Shown here piece by piece: positions 15,184 to 22,728 of a DNA stretch of 39,902 nt. Source of the stretch: a virus; the IMG/VR virus record IMGVR_UViG_3300032092_000082, positions 1 to 39,902 of that record. One strand, 5' to 3'. The position numbers and the translations under genes are program-made. The notes beneath the pieces are model-generated. The model did no database searches and was not told where the DNA came from. It saw only the letters and a list, made by a program, of their open reading frames with translations. Within the stretch, counting starts at the first letter, position 1, and each line of letters starts with the position of its first letter.

Positions 15184-16209
15184 GTGACTACTGACACGTC
15201 TGTCATCAGTGGCTACACCCAGGCGATCGAGCAGTTGCCCGAGGAGGCGTTTCTCGGCTCTCTGCTCTGGTTCAGCATCACCAACGCTGATGTGAACCTG
15301 GAGAAGGCTCGCAACGACCTTGCGGCGGCCGGACTGGATCTTGGCACGATGCGAAAGATCCTGCGTCCAGTCGATGCGTTCAAGAAGGCGACCCGAGAGA
15401 TCGGCGTCAAGTTCAAGCCGGTCGACGGTATCCGCTCCGAGATCATGGTTCGCCCAGTTGGTGAGGATGGCGAGCAGTCGCACCGCCACCTGATCCTAGA
15501 GCGCGCCGTGGTTCAGGCCGGCAAGAAGCGTCGGGTCTTCTACGAGAAGGTCGGCGAGCTGGTCTTCAACCGTGGCGTCAAGAAGGACGGCGAGTACTCC
15601 GGCTACAGCGTGGAGTCTCGCCGCACCACGATGAATCTGTCCACCCCGCTCACCGACGAGGAAGACGAGTGGCTGACGAAGAAGCTCGACTCCTTCGACG
15701 ACCGCTTCACTCACCTGCTCACCCACATGGACAGCCACGCTGTTCGGACGTTCGTCCGAGACTACGTCGACTCCCTCCATGGAGTCTGCGTCAAGGAGTC
15801 GGGCGGGCTCTACTTCGTCTCACAGGAGCACTCCGACGAGGCGGCGAAGTTGGGTCAGTGGGTCCGGGGCATCGGCTCCCAGTTCCACGACCTGCCCCTG
15901 CTGAACCTGGTCGAGCAGCGCGAGATGATCCTCGAGGCCTTCGAGGAGGAGACCCTGGCCGAGATCAGCCGCCTGTCCGTGGAGATCACCAACATCCTCA
16001 AGGACCCGAAGCGGACGATCGAGACCAAGACGTTCGACTCCTACGGCGAGCGTGCTGCTGAGCTGAACGCGAAGATCCAGAAGTACAACCAGGTCCTCGG
16101 AGCCAGGGCGGATCGGGCGCACGTCGAGGCGACACTGTTCGCTCAGCAGGTCATGGCCCTCGCGCCGCGCATCCGTCAGCCCAAGGTTGTCGCTGTGGGG
16201 GCCCCCTAA
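15184..16209 (+). CDS. DUF6744-like phage protein
   Basis: 341 aa, GTG 15184. The opening ELPEEAFLGSLLWFSI-type segment with NADVNLEKARNDLAAAGLDL and ILRPVDAFKKATREI resembles, from memory, DUF6744, a family frequent in actinobacteriophages and of unknown function. A beta-rich middle (RHLILERAVVQAGKKRRVFYEKVGELVF) is followed by long C-terminal helices that could form a coiled coil. It has one of the best promoters of the window, which suggests substantial early expression. No catalytic motif is evident. Confidence 0.8.
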   Translation: MTTDTSVISGYTQAIEQLPEEAFLGSLLWFSITNADVNLEKARNDLAAAGLDLGTMRKILRPVDAFKKATREIGVKFKPVDGIRSEIMVRPVGEDGEQSHRHLILERAVVQAGKKRRVFYEKVGELVFNRGVKKDGEYSGYSVESRRTTMNLSTPLTDEEDEWLTKKLDSFDDRFTHLLTHMDSHAVRTFVRDYVDSLHGVCVKESGGLYFVSQEHSDEAAKLGQWVRGIGSQFHDLPLLNLVEQREMILEAFEEETLAEISRLSVEITNILKDPKRTIETKTFDSYGERAAELNAKIQKYNQVLGARADRAHVEATLFAQQVMALAPRIRQPKVVAVGAP

Positions 16210-16475
16210 TGGGGGCAACCGATACTCTTGGCCGAAAGTCCCACCGAGATCGGAGTGGCTCCGTGAAGATGTCCCCCCACTTCTTCCTGCGGGAAGGAGA
16301 TGGCTCAGTCCGGCTTCGCATCCGGTTCGGGCCTGAGGAGGCGACTCGCATGGAGGTCGCCGCTGGATCAACGCCAGTGATGACGTGGATCCACGAGACG
16401 CTGGCCGAGAAGGCAGACGAGGTAATCGCCCAGAAGGCGGCAGAGCGCAACCAGCGCTACTCACCGCCCGAGTAG
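16209..16475 (+). CDS. Hypothetical protein, possible small DNA-binding protein
   Basis: 88 aa. ATG 16209 overlaps the previous TAA. A basic N-terminus precedes VRLRIRFGPEEATRMEVAA and a long helix (MTWIHETLAEKADEVIAQKAAERN). A strand followed by two helices is compatible with a ribbon-helix-helix protein, but no diagnostic residue supports this firmly. Confidence 0.65.
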   Translation: MGATDTLGRKSHRDRSGSVKMSPHFFLREGDGSVRLRIRFGPEEATRMEVAAGSTPVMTWIHETLAEKADEVIAQKAAERNQRYSPPE

Positions 16476-16489
16476 TAGCGACCGCACGA

Positions 16490-16503
16490 GGCCCCAGGAG
16501 GCC
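16490..16503 (+). promoter_or_regulatory. Start-associated GGCC-N6-GGCC leader, copy 5
   Basis: GGCC, CCAGGA, GGCC, 3 nt before the ATG at 16507. Preceded by ACCGCACGA, matching the upstream flank of copy 4 (CACCGCACGA). No clear promoter upstream; TAGTAG at 16473-16478 is a poor -10. Confidence 0.58.
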
Positions 16504-16506
16504 AGC

Positions 16507-16755
16507 ATGACAACACGAGTAGAACCAACCTCCACAGCGGTGGCACGGAGCCGCATCGAGGAGTCGCTGTCCAAGTGTTTCGGAATGGACAGCATCCGAC
16601 AGTGCGACGCATGCGGCTGCATCTTCCTCATTACGGACGAGGGTCCATATGTGTGGGTCGACCGCTACGCATATGTCGACCATGAGGGTTACGCGCACTC
16701 AGAGGAGTGTGACTGCCACACCATCCGGAACGGTCAGGACCCGGAAGCCGGATGA
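16507..16755 (+). CDS. Cys-rich probable zinc-binding protein, 82 aa
   Basis: ATG 16507 behind AGGAGG of the leader. CDACGC and, ~32 residues later, CDCH supply a likely four-ligand metal site. The N-terminal 25 residues are polar. Overlaps the next ATG as ATGA. No family recognised. Confidence 0.72.
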   Translation: MTTRVEPTSTAVARSRIEESLSKCFGMDSIRQCDACGCIFLITDEGPYVWVDRYAYVDHEGYAHSEECDCHTIRNGQDPEAG

Positions 16756-16916
16756 GCGGCCGCCCCTACGAGCACACGGTCGAAGACGCCCTATTCCTCT
16801 GGGAGAACGGCGTCCGCGATATGAAGACGATCGAGGAACGGCTTGGCATCGGTCGAGATGCGATCAACAAGGCGTTCAGGCACCTGAAGCTGACTGCTCC
16901 GTGGCGCACGAAGTGA
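16752..16916 (+). CDS. Small helix-turn-helix protein, 54 aa
   Basis: ATG 16752 overlaps the previous stop. The 54 residues contain VEDALFLWENGVRDMKTI followed by EERLGIGRDAINKAFRHL, a clear helix-turn-helix pattern like those of resolvase-type or MarR-like minimal domains. The length fits a single DNA-binding domain, perhaps a phage regulator. It overlaps the next small gene as GTGA. Confidence 0.68.
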   Translation: MSGRPYEHTVEDALFLWENGVRDMKTIEERLGIGRDAINKAFRHLKLTAPWRTK

Positions 16917-17032
16917 CTTTGACCGGAGCGGTGCTACTGGCCGTCTTCGCCGGCTTTGCGCTGTACGTAGCAATCGACACGGCCCGACTCTTGTGGGACG
17001 AGATCAAGGAGTGGCGAAGTGAGGATGCTTAG
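16913..17032 (+). CDS. Single-pass membrane miniprotein, 39 aa
   Basis: GTG 16913 overlaps the previous stop; GTG 16901 in the same frame would add four residues. One hydrophobic segment (LTGAVLLAVFAGFALYVAI) and a charged C-terminal tail (WDEIKEWRSEDA). No Shine-Dalgarno is evident, so coupling is assumed. Function unknown. Confidence 0.58.
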   Translation: MTLTGAVLLAVFAGFALYVAIDTARLLWDEIKEWRSEDA

Positions 17033-17498
17033 CGAAGAGGTCTACACCCCTACAGACGAGAGCGGTCGTCCGATCATGGATGAGGCTCCAGTGAACTGGC
17101 ACTCCTATGGAGATGGCCTTGAGCGAGCCGTTGTGTTCGAGCCTGGATTCAACACCGGCAATCGGAACTACGGCCGCTCCTCCATGAAGATCCGATTCCT
17201 TCTCCGTGGAGACAAGGGGGCCGCGCAGTTCCTGCTGGGAACGGACTGGACCCCTGGTTTCGATACGACAAAGCTGGGCCTGGGCGCCAGTGGGTGGGAT
17301 GTCGGCTACCACGCTGTTCGGCCGCAGTACGAGGGGCAGTCGGAGATGGATTGCGAGTACCTGCCGGGTGGCAAGTGCTTCTACGACGGATCGGGCCTGG
17401 CCGCCGCCGAGCTCATGGAGCGCTTCTTCGCCGAAGGTGAGAACGCGGTCTGGCGCGAGCTCGAGGCGAGGTACAGCTGGATTGAGGTGGACGCGTGA
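17019..17498 (+). CDS. Conserved hypothetical protein, 159 aa
   Basis: GTG 17019, with AAGGAG at 17006-17011; it overlaps the membrane miniprotein by 14 nt. A beta-rich core (MKIRFLLRGDKGAAQFLLGTDW) is followed by a Gly/Tyr segment with C-EYLPGGKCFYDGSGLAA, a block recalled from uncharacterised phage and bacterial proteins. No known function. Confidence 0.76.
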   Translation: MRMLSEEVYTPTDESGRPIMDEAPVNWHSYGDGLERAVVFEPGFNTGNRNYGRSSMKIRFLLRGDKGAAQFLLGTDWTPGFDTTKLGLGASGWDVGYHAVRPQYEGQSEMDCEYLPGGKCFYDGSGLAAAELMERFFAEGENAVWRELEARYSWIEVDA

Positions 17499-17758
17499 CT
17501 ATCAAGCAAGAGGCTCCCTGGAGCCAGCTGCCGTACATGAAGGACTGGCAGTACGAGGTCGCCAACGGAGACACCCTCCTGGGCTACCGGGACTGGCTGG
17601 TGGAGGTTGCCGAGAAGGGTGAGTGTGACACCTGCGGCGATCTCTATGATCTGGCCAGCCGAGATGGGCGATGCGGAGACTGCGGAGAGTGCCCTGAGCA
17701 CTGCTCCCACGAGGTCCATGACGTTCCGCTGTGGGATGACACCGAGGAGGACATGTGA
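17495..17758 (+). CDS. Cys-rich zinc-binding protein, 87 aa
   Basis: GTG 17495 overlaps the previous stop. CDTCGD and CGDCGECPEHC give up to seven Cys/His ligands for one or two zinc ions. The N-terminal third is Trp-rich, the end acidic. GAGGAGG in its 3' end serves the next GTG. Confidence 0.73.
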   Translation: MTIKQEAPWSQLPYMKDWQYEVANGDTLLGYRDWLVEVAEKGECDTCGDLYDLASRDGRCGDCGECPEHCSHEVHDVPLWDDTEEDM

Positions 17759-18306
17759 GCGACGAATTTGCTGGCATCTTTGACCACCTAACCCCCGCCG
17801 ACTTCGAGCGCAAGACGTCGGCAGTCGCTGAGGACAAGCCGGCCAGCGACACGTTCGACCGCTTCGTCGAGGATCAGATCCGGTCCCTTCGGTATGCCTT
17901 CGCGGGTTCAGACGGCAATCTGTTTCCTCTGACCACGATCGCAAGCGCAACGGTAGAGCGGGTCTATGCCGCAGACGACGATGAGACGCTCGGCCAGTAC
18001 GTCGACCGCGTCGCACGCGAAGCCCGACTCATCTCCGCGACGCGGGTCTTCACCTTCAAGAAGACGGTCGTCGGCACCTTCCAGAGCGACGAGGAGCAGC
18101 GCTCCGACTCCCAGGAGGCAATGCAGGAGGCTCTCGACGCTGGCACCACTCAGGAGGCTGTGTACTGGTACGCCGAGGAGCGAGACGGCAACCAGTTCGA
18201 GGTTCGTCATGGCTTCGTCGTGATCGAGGGCCTGGCCACCCTGGGTGCGAACTTCGAGGGTGCGCCGCAGCGCAACGAACTGTTCTCCAGGGTGCTCGGA
18301 GGCTGA
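17755..18306 (+). CDS. Hypothetical protein, 183 aa
   Basis: GTG 17755 behind GAGGAGG, overlapping the previous stop. Acidic, mixed alpha/beta, with a beta-rich middle (TRVFTFKKTVVGTFQ) and end (NQFEVRHGFVVIEGLATLG). No motif recognised. It ends 1 nt before the RuvB-like gene and carries that gene's GGAGG. Confidence 0.73.
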   Translation: MSDEFAGIFDHLTPADFERKTSAVAEDKPASDTFDRFVEDQIRSLRYAFAGSDGNLFPLTTIASATVERVYAADDDETLGQYVDRVAREARLISATRVFTFKKTVVGTFQSDEEQRSDSQEAMQEALDAGTTQEAVYWYAEERDGNQFEVRHGFVVIEGLATLGANFEGAPQRNELFSRVLGG

Positions 18307-18307
18307 C

Positions 18308-19534
18308 ATGCCCTACTTCGACGACGATCCGGACCCGGGTTACGAAGGTGGCGGGCCAGAGGGGGCTGGGGGTGGTGATTTCCCCTGGATGGCCATGGGC
18401 GCTGGCTACGCGCTCTACCGGCACGGACAGGATCAACAGACCGCGCAGCTGCTGAATGCCCAGCGCCAACCTGTCCAGGTCACCGTCAACGTCAATACCG
18501 ATGAAGACGAGCGAGTCCCGCACGTCAACATGCTGGACTTCACGACGGCCGACATCCCTGAGTGGGATGACTACATCGGCCAGGAGAACCTCAAGCGCCA
18601 GGTGATGATCCGCCTCAAGGCGGCCCAGTCTCGTGGGGAGCGATTCCCTCACACCCTGCTCGCATCGGGGTTCCCCGGCGTCGGCAAGACGACGATGGCT
18701 CGACTCATCGCGAAGATGATGGGCGTGCCCATGACGGAGACGATGGCACCGATCTCCGCCTACACGCTGGCCGAGGCTGCCATGGCACTCCCCGACCACG
18801 GCGTGCTCTTCATTGACGAGATACATGGTCTAGCCAACAATGGCAAGCGAGGCGCTGAGGTACTCCTGAAGGCCTTGGAAGACGGGATCATCTACCTCTC
18901 GGATGGCACGGTCTGCGAGTTGCCCAACATCACGATCATCGGCGCAACAACGGACAAGGACATGCTGCCCGAGCCGGTGATTGACCGCTTCCGCTTCCGT
19001 CCGGAGTTCAGCCCCTACACCGACCCCGACCTTTGCGAGATCGCCTCCACCTTCGTCTCACGACACAAGGCATGGGACGCGATCATCGACCCGTCGAAGC
19101 CTTCGCCGGAGAACATGGCGATCCTGTGGGACCTGGCGCTGGCTTGTCGGAACACTCCACGAATCGTTGAGGAGTACATCCTTGCGGCTCGCGACCTGGC
19201 AGTGGCTCTCAATCGACCGCCCACCGCACAGGAAGTTCTGGAGTTGGTCGAGGTTGAGCCGGACGGCATGACCAAGCAGCACATCAACTACATCACGGCG
19301 ATGCGGACGTACTTCCCTCGCGAGCTCAAGGAGGGCGGTTACGAGTATGTCGTTGGTGAGCCAGCCATCATGCAAATGCTTCGCGAGACCAAGCAGGGTA
19401 TCGCCCGGATCGAGCGATTCCTCATCGAGCGAGGTCTCCTCGACCGAACGCCTCGCGGCCGCCGCTTGACCGACCGTGGCGTCACCCGGGCCGAAGCGTT
19501 CATAGCGGAAGGTAAGGGCATTCGGGATGTCTGA
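18308..19534 (+). CDS. RuvB-like AAA+ ATPase
   Basis: 408 aa. The AAA+ core has Walker A GFPGVGKTT (121-129), Walker B LFIDEIH (167-173), sensor 1 GATTD (212-216) and a candidate arginine finger in DRFRF (226-230). A C-terminal winged helix with GLLDRTPRGRRLTDRG matches the RuvB pattern around GxLxRTPRGR. RuvB is the hexameric motor for Holliday-junction branch migration. The N-terminal ~80 residues (acidic, Gly-rich, then VQVTVNVNTDEDERV) are an addition to standard RuvB. No RuvA or RuvC is nearby, so host partners or a different substrate are possible. ATG 18308 was chosen because upstream codons overlap the previous gene. Confidence 0.9.
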   Translation: MPYFDDDPDPGYEGGGPEGAGGGDFPWMAMGAGYALYRHGQDQQTAQLLNAQRQPVQVTVNVNTDEDERVPHVNMLDFTTADIPEWDDYIGQENLKRQVMIRLKAAQSRGERFPHTLLASGFPGVGKTTMARLIAKMMGVPMTETMAPISAYTLAEAAMALPDHGVLFIDEIHGLANNGKRGAEVLLKALEDGIIYLSDGTVCELPNITIIGATTDKDMLPEPVIDRFRFRPEFSPYTDPDLCEIASTFVSRHKAWDAIIDPSKPSPENMAILWDLALACRNTPRIVEEYILAARDLAVALNRPPTAQEVLELVEVEPDGMTKQHINYITAMRTYFPRELKEGGYEYVVGEPAIMQMLRETKQGIARIERFLIERGLLDRTPRGRRLTDRGVTRAEAFIAEGKGIRDV

Positions 19535-19847
19535 GTGGACCGACAAGGCGACGTGGAATCACGAGCGTGCGTGTTGGACAGTGAAGGAAACGGACACCCA
19601 TTGGATTGAGGTGGTCCCGTTCATCTTCACGGCCGGCATCGTCACGACCCCGAAGAACGACGCGCTGGGCTACGACGATCGCTTCTGCTACCACGACACC
19701 GACACGGCGATCGAAGCCACGCTCGCATGGGATTGCGACAAGACGTATCAGCCCGACGGATGGCATCGGCGGATCCTGGGACAGGAGACGCGGGCAAAGG
19801 CCTCCATCTACGAGGGCGAGAACTGCTTCGAGAACGATCGAAGGTAA
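19527..19847 (+). CDS. Hypothetical protein, 106 aa
   Basis: ATG 19527 overlaps the RuvB-like gene by 8 nt. Trp-rich and acidic, with THWIEVVPFIFTAGIVTT in the middle and a polar C-terminus. No known domain. Probably co-transcribed with the ATPase. Confidence 0.68.
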   Translation: MSEWTDKATWNHERACWTVKETDTHWIEVVPFIFTAGIVTTPKNDALGYDDRFCYHDTDTAIEATLAWDCDKTYQPDGWHRRILGQETRAKASIYEGENCFENDRR

Positions 19848-19856
19848 GGAGGGCGC

Positions 19857-20018
19857 ATGCCCCTCAGTAATCCACCCGACTTCTACCGACACATGAAGTT
19901 GATCGCACAGACGCAGGTCGAGCAGGCGAAGGCGCTGATACGGATGGCCAGCGCCCTTGAGGAGTTGATTCGGATCCTCAAGGAGGAGCGAGAGGAGGCC
20001 CAAGGTGAGGCTCGTTAA
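19857..20018 (+). CDS. Small coiled-coil protein, 53 aa
   Basis: ATG 19857 lies behind AAGGAGGG (19845-19852), one of the stronger ribosome-binding sites here. Almost the whole protein is one amphipathic helix (VEQAKALIRMASALEELIRI) ending in a charged Glu/Arg tail. Overlaps the next GTG by 14 nt. Function unknown. Confidence 0.68.
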   Translation: MPLSNPPDFYRHMKLIAQTQVEQAKALIRMASALEELIRILKEEREEAQGEAR

Positions 20019-20304
20019 GGATGCTCAGACGTTCGTGTGGGACGGGGAGGCCCCGGTTGACCCGCACTGGCTGGGCACGAAGGTCGGAGAGCAAATCGTC
20101 GTCCGGTATGTCATGGACCTGGACGACATCATCAACGCGGACGGACTCCAGGGAATGAACGAGTATCTGGACAACGTCGTGCAGTGGCCGTTCGTGATGA
20201 CCGACATCGGCTACGCAGTTGGACAGCCGGACCCCGAAGATCAGCTCGGCAACGACTTCGTGCTGATCGAGGCGACGGGAATCCTGGAGGATTGCAGTGA
20301 GTGA
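20005..20304 (+). CDS. Hypothetical protein, 99 aa
   Basis: GTG 20005 behind GAGGAGGCCCAAG. Acidic protein with strands (GEQIVVRYVMDLDDII, NDFVLIEATGILED). No motif recognised. Overlaps the next GTG by 8 nt. Confidence 0.7.
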   Translation: MRLVKDAQTFVWDGEAPVDPHWLGTKVGEQIVVRYVMDLDDIINADGLQGMNEYLDNVVQWPFVMTDIGYAVGQPDPEDQLGNDFVLIEATGILEDCSE

Positions 20305-20539
20305 CCTGTTGGTCAACCAGTCAGTGCCACTCCAGGACTACTTCGACCTTGCTCAGTCGGTGATCAACCGCGAGGAGGACCAGGAGAGCCTGGCGGCAAC
20401 CCTGGCCCACAGTCTTGTGGAGTTGGCCTGGGAGGTCCAGAGGTTGGCGGCCGAAGTTGAGAAGTGGGGTACTGCCGCCAACGTGTACGAATCGCAGCGC
20501 GACGCGGCTTACGCTGAGGCTGAGGGGCTGAGCGAATGA
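20297..20539 (+). CDS. Small helical protein, 80 aa
   Basis: GTG 20297 behind GGAGGA. Predicted all-helical with a C-terminal coiled coil (ELAWEVQRLAAEVEKWGTAA). No Cys or membrane segment. Overlaps the next ATG. Confidence 0.68.
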   Translation: MSDLLVNQSVPLQDYFDLAQSVINREEDQESLAATLAHSLVELAWEVQRLAAEVEKWGTAANVYESQRDAAYAEAEGLSE

Positions 20540-20724
20540 TGGACAAGTGGGCCGACAACTCGATTCAGTTCCCTCGGCTCATCGCCGAACTGGAAGCCGC
20601 TGGTGCCTTCACGCCTGAAGTCCTCACTGAGCTGCGTGAACTGATGGACCTAGACACACACGACATCATGGAACTGGTTGACCGGGCCCAAGCGCAGTGG
20701 GATCACATCAAGGCTGGGTTGTGA
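20536..20724 (+). CDS. Small helical protein, 62 aa
   Basis: ATG 20536, overlapping the previous stop; a second ATG follows at once. Acidic helices (RLIAELEAAGAFTPEVLTEL). Last clear gene of the long + strand array. Function unknown. Confidence 0.65.
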   Translation: MMDKWADNSIQFPRLIAELEAAGAFTPEVLTELRELMDLDTHDIMELVDRAQAQWDHIKAGL

Positions 20725-20777
20725 GCGAGAGGGACCAACTGAAGCGCTGGGCATGGTGCCTCGGGAGAGCCGAGTGA
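20721..20777 (+). CDS. Possible 18-aa microORF ending the + strand array
   Basis: GTG 20721 overlaps the previous stop (GTGA), and the 18 codons end at TGA 20775-20777, just before the terminator. The product (MSERDQLKRWAWCLGRAE) is basic and Trp-rich. It may be a real coupled microprotein or chance; nothing beyond the coupling supports it. Confidence 0.3.
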   Translation: MSERDQLKRWAWCLGRAE

Positions 20778-20810
20778 CGGGGTAGTTCCCTTCATGAAAC
20801 ACCCAGCAAC

Positions 20811-20851
20811 GGAAGCCCCCGACCTTCACCCACCGAAGGTCGGGGGCTTCC
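20811..20851 (+). terminator. Strong 17-bp hairpin terminator
   Basis: A perfect 17-bp inverted repeat, GGAAGCCCCCGACCTTC with GAAGGTCGGGGGCTTCC, closes a 7-nt loop and is followed by CTTTCC. It ends the long + strand array and isolates it from the integrase region. The stem is symmetrical, so it could also work on the other strand. The 20778-20868 interval holds nothing else that could be identified. Confidence 0.8.
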
Positions 20852-20868
20852 CTTTCCAAGGGAGGAAG

Positions 20869-21060
20869 ATGGGTAATCGTCGCAACTGGCAGCACAGACG
20901 AATGGTCGAGGCCACTAGGGCTGCCGACAGGGCTAACGTCGCAACACTTGATCGCCCTGAGGCATCCGGCTGGTGGAGCGCGCACGACAAGTGCTGGTGT
21001 GGGCTCGAATCGGGCCACACTTGGCCGGGTAAGAGCCTTGGTGTAGCCCACCCTCGATGA
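20869..21060 (+). CDS. Hypothetical basic protein, 63 aa
   Basis: ATG 20869 with GGGAGGA just upstream. The frame is open further back, but that part would be encoded by the terminator hairpin, so the internal ATG is preferred. The N-terminus is basic (GNRRNWQHRRMVEATRAADR). The C-terminus holds CWCGLESGHTWPG, a possible metal or tight-turn motif. Its 3' end contains the integrase promoter. No family recognised. Confidence 0.6.
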   Translation: MGNRRNWQHRRMVEATRAADRANVATLDRPEASGWWSAHDKCWCGLESGHTWPGKSLGVAHPR

Positions 21061-21066
21061 TAGTGT
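21038..21066 (+). promoter_or_regulatory. Integrase promoter with extended -10
   Basis: TTGGTG (21038-21043), 17-nt spacer, TAGTGT (21061-21066). The TG at 21058-21059 gives an extended -10 (TGATAGTGT). It is positioned just before the leader at 21079 and the integrase ATG. Likely recognised by the host housekeeping sigma factor. Confidence 0.68.
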
Positions 21067-21078
21067 TCATTCGCTCTA

Positions 21079-21092
21079 GGCCCGAGGAGGCT
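21079..21092 (+). promoter_or_regulatory. Start-associated GGCC-N6-GGCT leader, copy 6
   Basis: GGCC, CGAGGA, GGCT, 2 nt before ATG 21095. The TAGGCCCGAGGAGGC core is identical to copy 1 at 1790. Here it directly follows a convincing promoter, so it lies at the 5' end of the integrase mRNA. Confidence 0.6.
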
Positions 21093-21094
21093 AA

Positions 21095-22099
21095 ATGAGT
21101 GAGCAGAAGGAGTACTTCGGCGGAAAGGCCCCGAAGCCGCTTCCGTGGAACCCGCTCCCGTACATGCAGGAGTACCTGGACGACCTAGCAGTGAACGGTC
21201 GTACGACTGGTGAGCCGGTCACTGAGGGCTACTCCCGGATGGTTCGAGTCGGCCTCAGTCGGTTCGCAGCCTTCGCGGCCGGCGAGGGGGTCAAGCATCC
21301 CGGAGAGATCACCAGGGCGCACATTCTCAGATATCAGGCTCACCTGATGGCAGAGACGACCAGCAAGGGCGAGCCACTCAAGGTGGCCTACCGCCAACAG
21401 CTGCTGACGTACGTGCGTGGCTGGATCTACTGGATGGTTGACGTCCAGCACATCGACAAGAACCCCTGGATTGGGATCAAGGTCGGGCGGACGCCGAAGA
21501 AGGCTAAGCCGCTGGAAGACGACGAGATCGCGCAACTGTTCGCCACTCATAAGCAGCAGGCGTTCACTATCAGCCCATTCCTGTTCCATAGGCGTGAGGT
21601 TGTTCTCGCCCTGCTGTATGGCTGGGGACTTCGCATCCACGAACTTCAGTCGCTCAACGTCAGCCAGATGGACATGCGTCTGGATTGGGTCGAGGTGCGT
21701 AACAAGGGCGGTGGCTCCAAATCCCTGCCCTACGCGGACACCCTGAAGCAGTCCGTTCAGCGTTACCTGGTACACCGCGCCGCCCATGCCGAGGTTGGCG
21801 AGGATGCGCTGCTGATTCAGCAGTCCGGGGCGAGGCTTTCGATCTCGTCTATTCGCAAGATCGTGACAGAGCTCGGTGACCGAGCCGGCGTTCCGATCAA
21901 CCCGCACAGGCTGAGGGACACCTTCGGAACCACGATGCTCGACAACGACGTTCAGGTCGAACGAATCATGAAGATGATGGGCCACACCAACAGGGCCCAG
22001 ACGATGGCTTACGCCCGAGTGAATGACCACAAGGTCAAGGAAAGCCATGACGCGGTGATGAACCCCGCGCTCAACCGTCTGCTTGGAGGCAGTGCATGA
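21095..22099 (+). CDS. int: Tyrosine recombinase (phage integrase)
   Basis: 334 aa, ATG 21095. Catalyses site-specific recombination between phage and host attachment sites. The N-terminal ~130 residues form the SAM-like core-binding domain (TEGYSRMVRVGLSRFAAF). The catalytic domain shows Arg180 (LLYGWGLRIHELQSL), a Lys around 204-209, His271-x-x-Arg274 (HRLRDTF), His297 (MGHTN) and nucleophile Tyr306 (MAYARV), the full R-K-HxxR-H-Y set. Good promoter and leader upstream. Without a typical excisionase nearby and given phage context, a XerC/D-like resolution role is the alternative. The next gene overlaps its stop. Confidence 0.93.
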   Translation: MSEQKEYFGGKAPKPLPWNPLPYMQEYLDDLAVNGRTTGEPVTEGYSRMVRVGLSRFAAFAAGEGVKHPGEITRAHILRYQAHLMAETTSKGEPLKVAYRQQLLTYVRGWIYWMVDVQHIDKNPWIGIKVGRTPKKAKPLEDDEIAQLFATHKQQAFTISPFLFHRREVVLALLYGWGLRIHELQSLNVSQMDMRLDWVEVRNKGGGSKSLPYADTLKQSVQRYLVHRAAHAEVGEDALLIQQSGARLSISSIRKIVTELGDRAGVPINPHRLRDTFGTTMLDNDVQVERIMKMMGHTNRAQTMAYARVNDHKVKESHDAVMNPALNRLLGGSA

Positions 22100-22728
22100 A
22101 GAAGATTCAGGAAGTCATCGAGTACGCAATCCTGGTCGATGGCGAGCAGGTCGGGACCCACTTCGCGACTGAGTCGGACCCGCTGGAGATCGCCGACGGA
22201 CAGGAGGCCCGAGAGATCCACCGATGGGTCGAGAAGCAGGACGGGTCCTGGCTGGTCTCCGGTTCAACGATCGCTCCAGCCGAGTACGTCCGAGAGCGTG
22301 ACATCCCGCACGAGATTCGCCCATGGCGACCCTTCATGGAGACGACGCCGTACGACAAGTCCGGTCAGGACATGAGCGAGGAGCTGCGGGAGAACGGCGA
22401 GGTGTTCTTGGCCAACAGCCACTACCTCGTGTTCCGGCGCGAACTCCGCAGCATGATCGAGGACCAGCCGCCGCAGGTTCACCTGTCTCTCCGGACGGTC
22501 GAAAACGACACGCGTCACGACTGGCGCGAGATGCAGCGGATCAAGAACGAACTGTGTGGGCCCGACTGGGAGGCTGTCGAGCTCTACCCAAGGGAAGACC
22601 GCATTGTTGACCAGGCGAACCAGTACCACCTTTGGTGCTTCGCGTTCCAGCTCCCCTTCGGCTTCGACGATGGAGTCCACACGGCAACGACCGAAGAGGC
22701 TGCCGAGGTAGGGGCGACCCAGCGATGA
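22096..22728 (+). CDS. DUF7694-like protein
   Basis: 210 aa, ATG 22096 overlapping the integrase stop. The C-terminal ~90 residues contain VHLSLRTVENDTRHDWREMQ, RIKNELCGPDWEAVELYP and ANQYHLWCF, the conserved core recalled for DUF7694, a phage and bacterial family of unknown role. The N-terminal half, with EYAILVDGEQVGTHFATESD, is separate and variable. Coupled to the HNH gene by overlap. Confidence 0.82.
   Translation: MKKIQEVIEYAILVDGEQVGTHFATESDPLEIADGQEAREIHRWVEKQDGSWLVSGSTIAPAEYVRERDIPHEIRPWRPFMETTPYDKSGQDMSEELRENGEVFLANSHYLVFRRELRSMIEDQPPQVHLSLRTVENDTRHDWREMQRIKNELCGPDWEAVELYPREDRIVDQANQYHLWCFAFQLPFGFDDGVHTATTEEAAEVGATQR

Noticed and set aside
20794-20868. Upstream extension of the 63-aa gene
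   Set aside because: It would translate the 17-bp terminator hairpin; a better-placed ribosome-binding site serves ATG 20869.
20997-21020. tRNA gene
   Set aside because: Only a T-arm-like segment is present; no acceptor stem, D-arm or anticodon arm can be folded around it.
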